A stretch of DNA of 64,000 nt from UBA1181 sp963619325. Lineage in GTDB: Bacteria > Bacteroidota > Bacteroidia > Bacteroidales > Paludibacteraceae. The first letter of the stretch is position 1; each line of letters begins with the position of its first letter. The notes beneath the pieces are model-generated. The model ran no database searches. It was given only the letters and a program-made list of their open reading frames with translations, and was not told the DNA's origin. Of the stretch, positions 44,836-54,071 are shown one piece after another. The DNA is taken from contig CAVEVQ010000007.1 in the NCBI GenBank assembly GCA_963619325.1, forward strand, positions 1 through 64,000, in the 5' to 3' direction. Made by a program: the position numbers and the translations under genes.

Positions 44836-46344
44836 ATGGACGTTGAAGAAAAAAAAAGTAACTTGAAAGATTGTGGTTGCGAAGGAAATGCATCCAAGAG
44901 CCTAAAACATGATACTATCTTGTCCCTTCTATGGAACGCCACCGACAAAGTCGGATTTCAAGTCATTGCGTTTGTCATAGGATTAATCACGCTACGACTA
45001 CTCTCACCAAACGATTTTGGTTTGATTGGCGCATTAGCAATTTTCACTGCTCTTTCAAGTATCTTTATTGAAAGCGGTTTTACTTCGGCCATGGTCAGAC
45101 GCCCTAATAACACAGACGAAGAATATGTCGCCATATTATTATTCCATATTGGATTGGCATTGATTTTCTATGTAGTACTCTTTTTCTGTGCAGACCTAAT
45201 CGCACGATATTATGGAATGTCTGAATTAGTAGATCTTTCAAGATTTCTGTTTATCAGCATCATTTTCAATGCATTGTCCATCGTTCAAAATATCATTCTA
45301 ACAAAGGAATTAGAATTCAAGAAACTATCTCTTGCTAGTTTGATAAGTGCCATCGTAGCAGGTTTTGTTGTCGTCGCCCTCATATATTCAGGCTACACAT
45401 ATTGGGCATTGGCGTGGCAAATAGTTCTTCAAAACGCAGTAAAATGTTTGTTTCTTTGGCATTTCAGTTCCTGGAGACCAAAGGGAAAACCAAAATTTTC
45501 TGTAGTCAAAGAACTCTTTGCGTTCAGTGTCCCATTGTTGGTCAACGCATTAGTCAACACTTTCGTACGTTACGTCTACAACCCAATAATTGGTCGTCGT
45601 TTAGGCGAAGAACACTTGGGGTACTATTCCGAAGCTTACAAATTTTACCTTCTTCCAAGTTCAATCATAACATCTTCTGTTAGCGGTGTCTCCTACCCCG
45701 TACTTTCCAAACTAAATGGTCAAGAAGAACGACAAATTTTATATTTGAGAAAAATGGTAAGGATGTCCGCCTTCGGCATCTTTCCTGTTCTTCTTGGCGC
45801 GATGGCATGTTTCGACAACATTATTTCTGTCGTTCTTACAGATAAGTGGCTTCCTATCGTCACTTACTTTCAAATACTTGCTATAGCAGGTCTTGCTATG
45901 CCATTTCAAAGTCTCAACGCAGGATTGCTTACCTTAAAAGGATACCCCAAAAGAAGTTTTATCATTGAAAGTATCAAAAACGCATTGATTTTAGTTCCTA
46001 TATTTTTTATACAAGATATAAATTTATTACTATGGAGTTTTTCTATCGCCAACATTTTATCTTACTTCATTGGCGTGATGTTTGTGAGGCGTGTCATCAG
46101 CTACAAAGCGGTGGCACAAATGAAAGACATTCTGCCCTACCTGCTTATCGCATTAGTCATGGCAACTATAGTCTATTTAATCAACTGGCTACCTATCAGC
46201 AGGTTGATTCAATTAATTATTCAAATCTCAGTGGGAGCAATTTTCTACTTTTCAACTTGCTATCTGACAGGCTCTGCAATTGCAAAAGAATTATTTTTAA
46301 ACATTCAAAAAGGACTCAAAGCTGCCCTGCCTCAACTAAAATGA
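44836..46344 (+). CDS. Polysaccharide flippase (WzxC/MurJ-like MATE-fold)
   Basis: A 502-aa inner-membrane protein with about twelve to fourteen membrane segments, of the polysaccharide biosynthesis (oligosaccharide flippase) family. Typical segments are LITLRLLSPNDFGLIGALAIF, SGFTSAMVRRP, NPIIGRRLGEEHLGYYSEAYKF and SGVSYPVLSKL. It probably flips a lipid-linked glycan. An N-terminal cytoplasmic tail of about 30 residues contains the odd CGCEG motif. Its 3' end overlaps the convergent DUF4294 gene by 29 bp. No glycosyltransferase cluster surrounds it. Confidence 0.88.
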   Translation: MDVEEKKSNLKDCGCEGNASKSLKHDTILSLLWNATDKVGFQVIAFVIGLITLRLLSPNDFGLIGALAIFTALSSIFIESGFTSAMVRRPNNTDEEYVAILLFHIGLALIFYVVLFFCADLIARYYGMSELVDLSRFLFISIIFNALSIVQNIILTKELEFKKLSLASLISAIVAGFVVVALIYSGYTYWALAWQIVLQNAVKCLFLWHFSSWRPKGKPKFSVVKELFAFSVPLLVNALVNTFVRYVYNPIIGRRLGEEHLGYYSEAYKFYLLPSSIITSSVSGVSYPVLSKLNGQEERQILYLRKMVRMSAFGIFPVLLGAMACFDNIISVVLTDKWLPIVTYFQILAIAGLAMPFQSLNAGLLTLKGYPKRSFIIESIKNALILVPIFFIQDINLLLWSFSIANILSYFIGVMFVRRVISYKAVAQMKDILPYLLIALVMATIVYLINWLPISRLIQLIIQISVGAIFYFSTCYLTGSAIAKELFLNIQKGLKAALPQLK

Positions 46345-46912
46345 TGATACGTTCTACGATCCTGTCGTTCTCATCATTAGGGTCATACTTCACTTTGAGA
46401 TCAGCGCCCAACACCGTGGCAAAAGCCTGCCACCAAAAGGCACGAAATCTACCTCTAAATTGCTGAACCAAAGAGTATGATGTGCGACTACATTGACGAT
46501 CCACCAATCGGATCATCATCTTACCTTGCGACAATGTCATCTTTGAGAATATTGGTTTATATGTGGCAACCAGAGAATCTTCATAAAGTTCCATGTATTC
46601 CTTTCGTTCTTTGTCACTGTCCATCGTAGCCAATAAACTATCTAACTCGTTGACCATCTGCCCGATACGTTTTGCATAAGGCAAAGTTTTTCGTACATCG
46701 CGAACCGTACGCCAATAGAATTTTTCCTGTTTTGCGTTTTTAAAAACCAATTTTGGAAATACATACACCTGAGGAAGCATAATACTTGGTATAGTGTCGC
46801 CTTCTAAGTCGACACACGCAGGCACCCTCCTACCCACCTCCACGTCAATAGCAGAAACCGAGGCGTAAAAAAAAGCCACAAACATACCAATAAAAACAAA
46901 ACGCATCCTCAT
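46316..46912 (-). CDS. DUF4294 family secreted protein
   Basis: A Bacteroidetes-specific protein of unknown function. From ATG 46912 it has 198 aa with a signal peptide (MRMRFVFIGMFVAFFYASVSA). The conserved DUF4294 core runs from LEGDTIPSIMLPQVYVFP through FYWRTVRDVRKTLPYAKRI to GKMMIRLVDRQCSRTSY and GRFRAFWWQAFATVLG. The longer reading from 46942 precedes the predicted transcription start (about 46933) and is unlikely. Its C-terminal codons overlap the flippase gene on the other strand. Confidence 0.85.
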   Translation of the reverse strand: MRMRFVFIGMFVAFFYASVSAIDVEVGRRVPACVDLEGDTIPSIMLPQVYVFPKLVFKNAKQEKFYWRTVRDVRKTLPYAKRIGQMVNELDSLLATMDSDKERKEYMELYEDSLVATYKPIFSKMTLSQGKMMIRLVDRQCSRTSYSLVQQFRGRFRAFWWQAFATVLGADLKVKYDPNDENDRIVERIIILVEAGQL

Positions 46913-46939
46913 GTATTCTACTTTAATTATCACATTCCA

Positions 46940-46947
46940 CAAATGTA
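46940..46947 (-). promoter_or_regulatory. Predicted -7 element of the DUF4294 gene
   Basis: The minus strand reads TACATTTG (exact TANNTTTG), with a leader of about 21 nt to ATG 46912. Confidence 0.45.
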
Positions 46948-47014
46948 GTGCTTTTTATGAGCCATTCTTTATCCGTTGACTGATTTTATCATTTTTTAAC
47001 CAATTAGAATATCA

Positions 47015-47812
47015 ATGACAATAAAAAAAAGTCTCCTTATTTTATTTTTCTGCCTTATCCGTATCACCCCTTTGTTAGCTCAGGAACACCTTAAAAGTGC
47101 TGAAAGCATAGCCTTAGGGAACACCTCCTTTTCAGGTGGATTATGTGTTTTTTCATCAAAATCTTGCCTTTCAAACATTTTTGAGATTCAACTACATCAC
47201 AGAAATCTGTTTACCAAATCCGAACTTAATTCATTCTCTTTAGAGTGTCTATTCCCAAATCAAAATATGACAACAGCAATCGGTATTTCTACGTTTGGTT
47301 ATCGGCATTATAGAGAAAATAGATTCTCCATGGCTCTATCTAAAAGAATAGGACAGAAATTTGCTTTAGGTGTAATCACTCAGTTTCAAACACTTTACTA
47401 CACTGACTGTACAAAGATTGCAAAAAATATCAATGTTAGTTTAGATGCATACTTCAACATACATCATGAAGACTTTATTTATACAAAATTTCAACATTTC
47501 TTTCCTCTAAATACAACGTACAATAAAGAGAACCTGTTAGTTCTTGGTATACATAGCCAAAGCTCATTGAGTAGTAGTTGGATTATGGAAATTAAAACGA
47601 TAGACTTTCAACCACCCTCCATCCATATAGGCTTTGAATATCTTGTCAAACATTTTGCTTTTCGCCTTGGCGGTTATGGACTTCCTATTCGTCCATCATA
47701 CGGAATAGGATTTTTAAAAGGGCGATGGACTATCAACATGACAGCAGACTGGCTGATCAACATCGGACACTCTTTCTGTTGCGACATAATTTTAAAACTA
47801 AACAAAAAATAA
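47015..47812 (+). CDS. Predicted outer-membrane barrel protein
   Basis: A 265-aa protein with a signal peptide (about 1-22, ending LLAQ) and strand-like repeats with aromatic girdle residues (HRNLFTKSELNSFSLECLF, GISTFGYRHYRENRFSMAL, FALGVITQFQTLYY). The LGNTSFSGGLCVFSS start resembles the PorV/PorP-like group of Bacteroidetes barrels, but I cannot assign a family. It lies 4 bp before the HhH-barrel gene, so the two are tightly coupled in translation and probably in function. Confidence 0.6.
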   Translation: MTIKKSLLILFFCLIRITPLLAQEHLKSAESIALGNTSFSGGLCVFSSKSCLSNIFEIQLHHRNLFTKSELNSFSLECLFPNQNMTTAIGISTFGYRHYRENRFSMALSKRIGQKFALGVITQFQTLYYTDCTKIAKNINVSLDAYFNIHHEDFIYTKFQHFFPLNTTYNKENLLVLGIHSQSSLSSSWIMEIKTIDFQPPSIHIGFEYLVKHFAFRLGGYGLPIRPSYGIGFLKGRWTINMTADWLINIGHSFCCDIILKLNKK

Positions 47813-47816
47813 AAAA

Positions 47817-49808
47817 ATGAGAAAATTCAAGTTTACAATTACAATAGCAATTTTACTCTCATTCTCCACATACTCATTTTCTCAAGACATAACGGAAGGA
47901 ATGACTGATTACATCGAAAGTTTGTTGGAAGACGAAAATAACAAAATCAACTACGAAGATTTAGAGGATCAATATCTTTTGATGCCAACAGAGAAGCTCT
48001 CTCTCAATACAGCAACGACTGAAGAACTTTCCAAAATTCCATTTCTAACAGAATTAGATATCTACAACATTGTAGTCCACCGTCAACGATATGGTAATTT
48101 TCAAACATATTACGAACTAAAAAACATTCCGAATTTAGACAAAGAAACCATTGAAAAAATTCTTCCTTATATCAACCTTAATTTGAAAAAAGAAAAATTC
48201 AGTTGGAAAAACGAAATTAAGCACGCTAAACATTCCATTTTTGCGAATTACCAACAAGTTATACAAAAAAAATCAGGTTATAAACCTAACAAATCAGGGG
48301 AAATAGCCTACATAGGAAAACCTATGAGATACTATCTCAAATATCAATATAAGACTTCTAAAAAGTTATTTGCAGGTTGTTTGTTAGAAAAAGACCCTGG
48401 AGAGGCATTTTGGGACAAGCAAAATCATCAAAGCGACTATCACTCTGCCTATCTACAACTCAATGACATTTGGAAATTAAAAAAAATTAACATTGGCGAC
48501 TATAAAGTATCTTTCGGGCAAGGTTTAACCATCGGCACAAGTACAATTTTTGGAAAATCAACAAACGTAACGCAACCTTTAGCACAAAGAGAAGGTATCT
48601 ATAAATATACATCACCCAACGAGGTCAACGCACTCCGGGGTGTCGCATTAACATTTAGCCATAAAGGTATTAACCTGTCAACATTTTTATCTCACAGAAA
48701 AAAGGATGCATCCATTGAAGATGAGCAAATCACCTCTTTCAAAACAGATGGATTACATAGAACCCAACTTGAAAACTCAAGAAAATTCAACATCACAGAG
48801 TCTGTTATAGGAGGAAATATCACTTTGAAAAAATCATATTTTCAAATAGGGGCAACCTACCTTTTCTATCGTTATTCTAACCTTCTCAACCCAAAAGATG
48901 CAGTTTATAATCATTTCAGACTCAAAGGAATAGCAAAACATTACAACTTAGGCATTAATTATAAATTTATCTTTCAAAGAATGAATTTATTCGGAGAATT
49001 TGCAGTAGATGCCAACAAAGGTATCGCCACACTCAATGGCATCCACATACGACCAAACTCACGAATCTCCTTTCTCGCAATTCAACGAATGTATCAACCC
49101 GAATATCAAGCCAATTTTTCAAATGCTTTCGGAGAAAATACACGAACAGAAAACGAAAGTGGATTGTATATCGGGACAAAAATCCTCCCTATGAAGAAAA
49201 TCACATTATCCGCATACGCTGACGTTTTTCGTTTCCCTTGGGAAAAATATACTATCCATCAACCATCTTATGGTCAAGAATATCTCGTTCACTTGCTATA
49301 CAACACAAATAGGAAAGTGAACATGCAATTAAAATACAAGTACAAGGAGTATATCAATCAGGCATACTGCAAACAAACTTTACGTTATACCTTCCATAGG
49401 AACACAAAAGCGATTCAATGGAAATCAACCATTGAGGCAAATTGTGCCACAACAAACGACAAAAACACCTACGGCACTGTTTTTGCACAAGATCTCTTCC
49501 ACCAATGGCGACACCCCAATCTGAATCTCAACCTCCACTATGCTTATTTTTGGACAGAAGCATACAACAACCGTTTTTACATTTACGAAAAGGATGTTCT
49601 CAATACCTTCAGTATGCCTCTACTTTATGGTAGAGGACACCGAATCGGTCTAAATATCAAGTGGAAGGCAAGGAAAATATTCCAACTCTATGCCAATCTC
49701 TCCACATACATATACACAGATGGACGCACCACCTGCGGAAATGGTTATGAAATGACAGACGGAAACATTTCAAGTACAGCAAAATTCGTGATGGCTTGGA
49801 ATTTTTAA
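47817..49808 (+). CDS. Secreted helix-hairpin-helix protein with C-terminal outer-membrane barrel
   Basis: A 663-aa protein. A signal peptide (about 1-22, FSQ) is followed by an acidic stretch and a ComEA-like tandem helix-hairpin-helix region (about 55-118: SLNTATTEELSKIPFLTELD, GNFQTYYELKNIPNLDKETI, ending LPYINL). The remaining 540 residues are beta-strand-rich with regular aromatic/polar alternation and a C-terminal aromatic strand (KFVMAWNF), as in outer-membrane barrels. HhH domains usually bind DNA without sequence specificity; here one is predicted to lie in the periplasm or at the surface. The function is unknown. It is second in a two-gene operon. Confidence 0.75.
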   Translation: MRKFKFTITIAILLSFSTYSFSQDITEGMTDYIESLLEDENNKINYEDLEDQYLLMPTEKLSLNTATTEELSKIPFLTELDIYNIVVHRQRYGNFQTYYELKNIPNLDKETIEKILPYINLNLKKEKFSWKNEIKHAKHSIFANYQQVIQKKSGYKPNKSGEIAYIGKPMRYYLKYQYKTSKKLFAGCLLEKDPGEAFWDKQNHQSDYHSAYLQLNDIWKLKKINIGDYKVSFGQGLTIGTSTIFGKSTNVTQPLAQREGIYKYTSPNEVNALRGVALTFSHKGINLSTFLSHRKKDASIEDEQITSFKTDGLHRTQLENSRKFNITESVIGGNITLKKSYFQIGATYLFYRYSNLLNPKDAVYNHFRLKGIAKHYNLGINYKFIFQRMNLFGEFAVDANKGIATLNGIHIRPNSRISFLAIQRMYQPEYQANFSNAFGENTRTENESGLYIGTKILPMKKITLSAYADVFRFPWEKYTIHQPSYGQEYLVHLLYNTNRKVNMQLKYKYKEYINQAYCKQTLRYTFHRNTKAIQWKSTIEANCATTNDKNTYGTVFAQDLFHQWRHPNLNLNLHYAYFWTEAYNNRFYIYEKDVLNTFSMPLLYGRGHRIGLNIKWKARKIFQLYANLSTYIYTDGRTTCGNGYEMTDGNISSTAKFVMAWNF

Positions 49809-49904
49809 ATTCAAAAAAAAGAAGGCGTTTCACTAAACGATTTCCACCTTCCACAAATACAAAGTCAACTTCACTAAAATTAAAACAGAAACTTTACCAT
49901 AAAA

Positions 49905-50408
49905 TCAATCACTTTCAATTTCCGCAAAAAGCTCAATATTCTCATCCACAAAATGAGCTATAGCATTTGTAGATTCTTCCTCCATCATGAAGAAATCTTC
50001 CTCTAAATCATCAAATGCTTCAAAATCAACATACATAGAAAGGAACTCTTCGTCAGTAGTTTCTCTCTCTAACTCGTCTTTATTCTCGTCATAGATTTTC
50101 TTAGCGGCATATATCAATTTAGAAAGAGGCTTCGCCCCAAACAGTCTCATTGCTTTCGCAAACGGATTATCAAAGAAATATCCTCCATATCCGTTCTGTA
50201 TCATCTGAACAAAACCACCATCATTCATTTCGTTTCTAAAGAGAGAATAGCCCAACAGGGCGTTTTGGTGTCCATTCAACAACGCAATAGATTCTGCAGT
50301 CAACTCTTCCCCCATTGCCTTCCAATAGGCATCCGTAAATACAGCCAAAAACTCGTCAACCCCTTCACTTGCAGCCTTCTGCAATACTTTATCCGAAATC
50401 TTTATCAT
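49905..50408 (-). CDS. DMP19/DUF4375 family protein
   Basis: A 167-aa cytoplasmic protein matching the DMP19 (DUF4375) family: LNGHQNALLGYSLFRNEMNDGG, FVQMIQNGYGGYFFDNPFAKAMRLFGA, followed by a very acidic C-terminal half (DFEAFDDLEEDFFMMEEES). DMP19 in Neisseria is a DNA mimic; the acidic tail would fit a related behaviour, but this is inference. It lies 3-4 bp after the HU-SPOR protein gene, so the two form an operon. Confidence 0.8.
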   Translation of the reverse strand: MIKISDKVLQKAASEGVDEFLAVFTDAYWKAMGEELTAESIALLNGHQNALLGYSLFRNEMNDGGFVQMIQNGYGGYFFDNPFAKAMRLFGAKPLSKLIYAAKKIYDENKDELERETTDEEFLSMYVDFEAFDDLEEDFFMMEEESTNAIAHFVDENIELFAEIESD

Positions 50409-50411
50409 TTT

Positions 50412-51329
50412 CTATTCTTTCATTCGTGTAACAGACAGAATATAAGCACCATCTTCAAACATTCCATCTTGTAAATTTAAATCATCACGTTTTCCCAACA
50501 ACTCTTCTTTCGTCTCACCAGAAAAAAGTGATATGTAATATTTCCCTTTCACAGAAATCACTTCCATCTCATAGTCATCTCTTTGATTAGCAAAGAGATA
50601 TTGTTGCGCTTCTTTCTCTGTGGTGAAATCTGCCACCACCCAATAGTAACCTTCTGTTGCTCGCTGATAACAATCTAATTGTTTTTGTAAATCACCAATT
50701 CTCTTTGTTTGCTCATCTACTTCATTCTGCAGATTAGCCATTAACATTGAAGTAGGCTGGAACGACGCCATACTCACCATCTCCTTCCGTTGTAAAGGTT
50801 GAAAAACCATCAACAACACAACCGCTACAACCACACCCATTACCAATGGTTTATAAAAAAAAGACTTTTTTGTTACAGTCTGACTTTCTGTCTTCAAATT
50901 ATCTTTTTTTTCAAAAGTCAAAAGAGGAAAGTAAAACTCAGACAAGCCAAAAGCACACTTGTTCTCTACTATCGGTCGCCCTTGCGAAAACACCAGTCTC
51001 TTTCCTGACATAACAAACACACCCCAATCACCAACAGGAAGACTTTTTTTTTCCTTAAGCCGACTTTTTATTTCCTCAACAATTCGATGCACCCTCTCAT
51101 TTGCCTCTTCAAAAGTCATACCTTTCTTCATATACTCTTGAACAAGCAGACCATCATTATGAGATAGAAGATGATTGAAATAAACCTGTCGCATAGGAGG
51201 CACAAAATTGCCACCATCGACTGTACATGAAGCGGACTCCTCATTGACAACGAATCCACCTAAGCCAGGAACAATCACGCAAGCGTGCTGTCTTAACAGA
51301 TTTAATATCAGATTAAACAACTCTTCCAT
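50412..51329 (-). CDS. HU-CCDC81 and SPOR domain membrane protein
   Basis: From ATG 51329 (TTG at 51335 is two codons upstream) it is 305 aa. The N-terminal HU-CCDC81 region (LLRQHACVIVPGLGGFVVNE to VGDWGVFVMSGKRLVFSQ, about 10-125) is cytoplasmic. A single transmembrane segment (about 170-190, PLVMGVVVAVVLLMVFQPL) leads to a short coiled coil and a periplasmic SPOR domain (about 230-305, YYWVVADFTTEKEAQQYLF), which binds denuded septal peptidoglycan. Such proteins are thought to act at the division site in Bacteroidetes. The exact role is unknown. Confidence 0.88.
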   Translation of the reverse strand: MEELFNLILNLLRQHACVIVPGLGGFVVNEESASCTVDGGNFVPPMRQVYFNHLLSHNDGLLVQEYMKKGMTFEEANERVHRIVEEIKSRLKEKKSLPVGDWGVFVMSGKRLVFSQGRPIVENKCAFGLSEFYFPLLTFEKKDNLKTESQTVTKKSFFYKPLVMGVVVAVVLLMVFQPLQRKEMVSMASFQPTSMLMANLQNEVDEQTKRIGDLQKQLDCYQRATEGYYWVVADFTTEKEAQQYLFANQRDDYEMEVISVKGKYYISLFSGETKEELLGKRDDLNLQDGMFEDGAYILSVTRMKE

Positions 51330-51381
51330 TCTCAACTTACCTTTTGTCTTTTAGAACAGACAATAGTCGACGAAATTTTGG

Positions 51382-51389
51382 CAAATTTA
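51382..51389 (-). promoter_or_regulatory. Predicted -7 element of the HU-SPOR/DMP19 genes
   Basis: The minus strand reads TAAATTTG (exact TANNTTTG); the leader would be about 46 nt to ATG 51329. Confidence 0.45.
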
Positions 51390-51472
51390 CCTTTTTTGAC
51401 AACAACAACGAAAAAAGTGTGCCTTCTAAAAAAATTACATATCAACAAATTATCAACATTACGGAGATGTAT

Positions 51473-53329
51473 TTATTTCACAATAAATGTTTGCAATACA
51501 TTATCAAGCTCTTGTTCACATTGTGAATCTCGATTTTTTGAGAAATCATCGTCCATCTGTGCATTCGTAAACTGCACCATACCATCATAGAAATAATTTG
51601 CGATATTTCCCGCTTTGTCAATCACACCAACCCCAGTATAGGAATCAACCACTAAATATTTACGGTCTCGCACACTATCCAACGGCATCCCAATAGAATA
51701 ATCTTCTACGGGGTTTTGAACGTTAAACATATCACGTAATAAAGTAGGCACTACATCATAATGGGAAGTCCATTCTGTTACGACTTTAGGGTCTTTTTCC
51801 GGGGCATAATATAAAAAAGGAACCTGTAGTTGTGCTGCAGAAAAATTACCGGTATGCCCCCAATATCCATGATGATTATCATTGAATTCCTGAGCATGAT
51901 CACCCGTTATCACAATTATCGTATTTTCTAAAAGACCTTTCTCTTCAACCTCCTCTAATACCAAGCCTACTATACTGTCCACATAATAGACCATATTTTT
52001 ATATAGATTATAAAACTCTTCTGAATCTGTATCTATACCCAGCCGTTCATAGTGGGCCGCCGTCCAAGCAGGTTGAAACGGTCCGTCAAAACCATCCGGC
52101 TTTATCATACTGTGAAGTGAATCAAAGAAAAGAAAAGAAAAAAAGCACTGCGTTGTATCTCTATTAGCTATAAATTTTCTGAATTTTATAGCCAAATTTT
52201 CATCTCGCAACCACGCATTTAAACCCTCATTCGCATTACATTGATTTTTATAAGAACAAAAAACGGTCTCATCCAACGGAGGGTTTCGTAATGAGGCACT
52301 CGGATAAATATGTACATCGTAATTATGTTCTCTAAACATTCGCATTAATACAGGCTCTACCTGTTTTGCACGAAAATCTCTGAAATAAGTACCAGGCAAT
52401 CCATAGAAAAGTGAAAAAACTCCTGTCCTTGTACCATTACTTCCACTATAATGTTTCTTATACTGACATGTTTTTTTTGCGAAACGATATATATTAGGAG
52501 TACAAATGGAATCCATCGTTGATGCTCGCCAAGAATCTAATCCGATAATCAATAGATTTCTTTTCTTATCTTCCCCTATTATCTTGTTTTTGGGATAGTT
52601 ATAAGAATTACCAATAGTATGCAATTCACAATATTTATCATTCATCCCAAAAATTCTTTCAGGATACACAGGTGCGACTAACGGGAAATTTTTCTCTACC
52701 GATAAAACAACACGTTTCTCTGAGAAGAGAGCATAAGTCCGATATATCTGGACATAGACAAATGCAAATGTCCATACAACAAACAACGTCGTTAAAAATC
52801 TTTTTTCAAAAACAACAGGTATTTTATCTGTTATCTTCTCTGACAGAAAAAAAACACCTCTCTGCAACAATACTAAAACTATCGTAACGACAAAAAGCAA
52901 AAAATAAAGAATCCAAGACAACTCAAAGACCTGTCCCGAATCTGGTCCAAAAACCTGCTCTAAAACGTATGAATTAAGATGAAAACGATAGAGAGAAAAT
53001 ACATACGAATCAATCGTCAGAATGACAAGAGACAAGACGGACAACACAATGGTTATCCATTTCGCCAACGAATTTTTTTTTGTCAAAAAAAGTATTGGAA
53101 GATAGATTAGTAGAAATGGCAGAAAAGTCAAAAATAAGAAATGACTAATGCAAGCCAAAACACTATACATAGGCAAAAAACTTGCAGTTTCAGCGAATAA
53201 TATAGCAAAATATTTAGTTGAAATCAATACAACGAAAAAGGAATTCAGTAAACTATACCAAATTCCTACCTTTACATATCTATCACTCAGAACATTACGG
53301 ACCAAGTTTAGCATTTTTGACAAAAACAT
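51473..53329 (-). CDS. YejM/PbgA-like inner-membrane sulfatase-fold protein
   Basis: A 618-aa protein with five N-terminal membrane segments (DUF3413-like, about 20-190) and a large periplasmic alkaline-phosphatase-superfamily domain. The domain begins LLIIGLDSWRASTMDSICTPN (metal-binding Asp) and contains the YejM-like segment HYSGSNGTRTGVFSLFYGLPG, then TGDHAQEFND and GYWGHTGNFS. In enterobacteria YejM senses periplasmic lipopolysaccharide and controls LpxC through LapB. A corresponding role here is inference. Most LTA-synthase-type residues are kept, so enzymatic activity cannot be excluded. It has its own promoter. Confidence 0.82.
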   Translation of the reverse strand: MFLSKMLNLVRNVLSDRYVKVGIWYSLLNSFFVVLISTKYFAILFAETASFLPMYSVLACISHFLFLTFLPFLLIYLPILFLTKKNSLAKWITIVLSVLSLVILTIDSYVFSLYRFHLNSYVLEQVFGPDSGQVFELSWILYFLLFVVTIVLVLLQRGVFFLSEKITDKIPVVFEKRFLTTLFVVWTFAFVYVQIYRTYALFSEKRVVLSVEKNFPLVAPVYPERIFGMNDKYCELHTIGNSYNYPKNKIIGEDKKRNLLIIGLDSWRASTMDSICTPNIYRFAKKTCQYKKHYSGSNGTRTGVFSLFYGLPGTYFRDFRAKQVEPVLMRMFREHNYDVHIYPSASLRNPPLDETVFCSYKNQCNANEGLNAWLRDENLAIKFRKFIANRDTTQCFFSFLFFDSLHSMIKPDGFDGPFQPAWTAAHYERLGIDTDSEEFYNLYKNMVYYVDSIVGLVLEEVEEKGLLENTIIVITGDHAQEFNDNHHGYWGHTGNFSAAQLQVPFLYYAPEKDPKVVTEWTSHYDVVPTLLRDMFNVQNPVEDYSIGMPLDSVRDRKYLVVDSYTGVGVIDKAGNIANYFYDGMVQFTNAQMDDDFSKNRDSQCEQELDNVLQTFIVK

Positions 53330-53345
53330 TTTTACTTCGTACTTT

Positions 53346-53353
53346 CAAAAATA
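53346..53353 (-). promoter_or_regulatory. Predicted -7 element of the YejM-like gene
   Basis: The minus strand reads TATTTTTG (exact TANNTTTG), predicting a leader of only about 10 nt. It lies just past the stop codon of the upstream DUF2490 gene. Confidence 0.45.
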
Positions 53354-53356
53354 AAT

Positions 53357-54040
53357 CTACAACGAAATCTCATAAGCCAATCCAACGGTTGAAACATCCT
53401 GAGGATTCTTCACGTTGAAAGCGTCGTCGTAGTAATAAAATAATTTCAAAGCGTTCTTTTTATTAAACTCATATTTCAAAGCAGCCTCATAGCGCATCAT
53501 ATCAATCACATTCCCTTTGTAATAGTTTGTTCTATAGAACAATTCAGCAGAGACAGACGGATATAACGGAATCTTAGGCACTTTGTAACCTACTGAAATA
53601 GAATTTCGCCAATAGTTTTTCCACTGTTTGTTTTCTTCCTTCTCTGGGCGATAGCTCATCTGATAACGAGAACGCCAGGCGAAAGAAAAACGTCGCACAG
53701 AATATTTAAGATTCGTATAACCTTGAAACCTTTGGTTAAAGAAATAATTTTCATCCCTATTTCTCGCAATCGCATAATAGGAAACACCCACCTTAAAAAT
53801 TTTTCTCACGATAGCATACGATACATCTGCTTTCGAAGAAATTTTTTCTATTTCTGTGGAGTTATCCACTAACGTGAGAGACTCCGTAAATCCAACTTCC
53901 AATCTTTTGAAAAATTTCTTTGATATTTCGACTTCGTATCGAGTGGAAAAATCGCAATCGTCTCTTTCGGCAAAGAGACTCGCATAACTGCCGAAAGAGA
54001 TGACCACCAATACTAATATTCTAAGAAAAATCTGCTTCAT
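53357..54040 (-). CDS. DUF2490 outer-membrane protein
   Basis: From ATG 54040 (MKQIFLRILVLVVISFGSYA) this is 227 aa with a signal peptide (ending LFAE) and the DUF2490 barrel signature: TRYEVEISKKFFKRLEVGFTES, YYAIARNRDENYFFNQRFQGY, FAWRSRYQMSY, NYWRNSISVGYKV and a terminal LKLFYYYDDAFN... strand. The longer reading from 54094 would overlap the upstream gene and lose the signal peptide. It is the fourth gene of the polyphosphate-polymerase operon; a barrel here suggests an outer-membrane component for that system. Confidence 0.82.
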   Translation of the reverse strand: MKQIFLRILVLVVISFGSYASLFAERDDCDFSTRYEVEISKKFFKRLEVGFTESLTLVDNSTEIEKISSKADVSYAIVRKIFKVGVSYYAIARNRDENYFFNQRFQGYTNLKYSVRRFSFAWRSRYQMSYRPEKEENKQWKNYWRNSISVGYKVPKIPLYPSVSAELFYRTNYYKGNVIDMMRYEAALKYEFNKKNALKLFYYYDDAFNVKNPQDVSTVGLAYEISL

Positions 54041-54071
54041 TCGCTTCTTTTCTCTATTTATTATAGGATTC

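Noticed and set aside
49809..49904. Terminator between the HhH-barrel and DMP19 genes
   Set aside because: Only a 5-bp stem (CGTTT/AAACG) is visible and no T-run follows, too weak to list.
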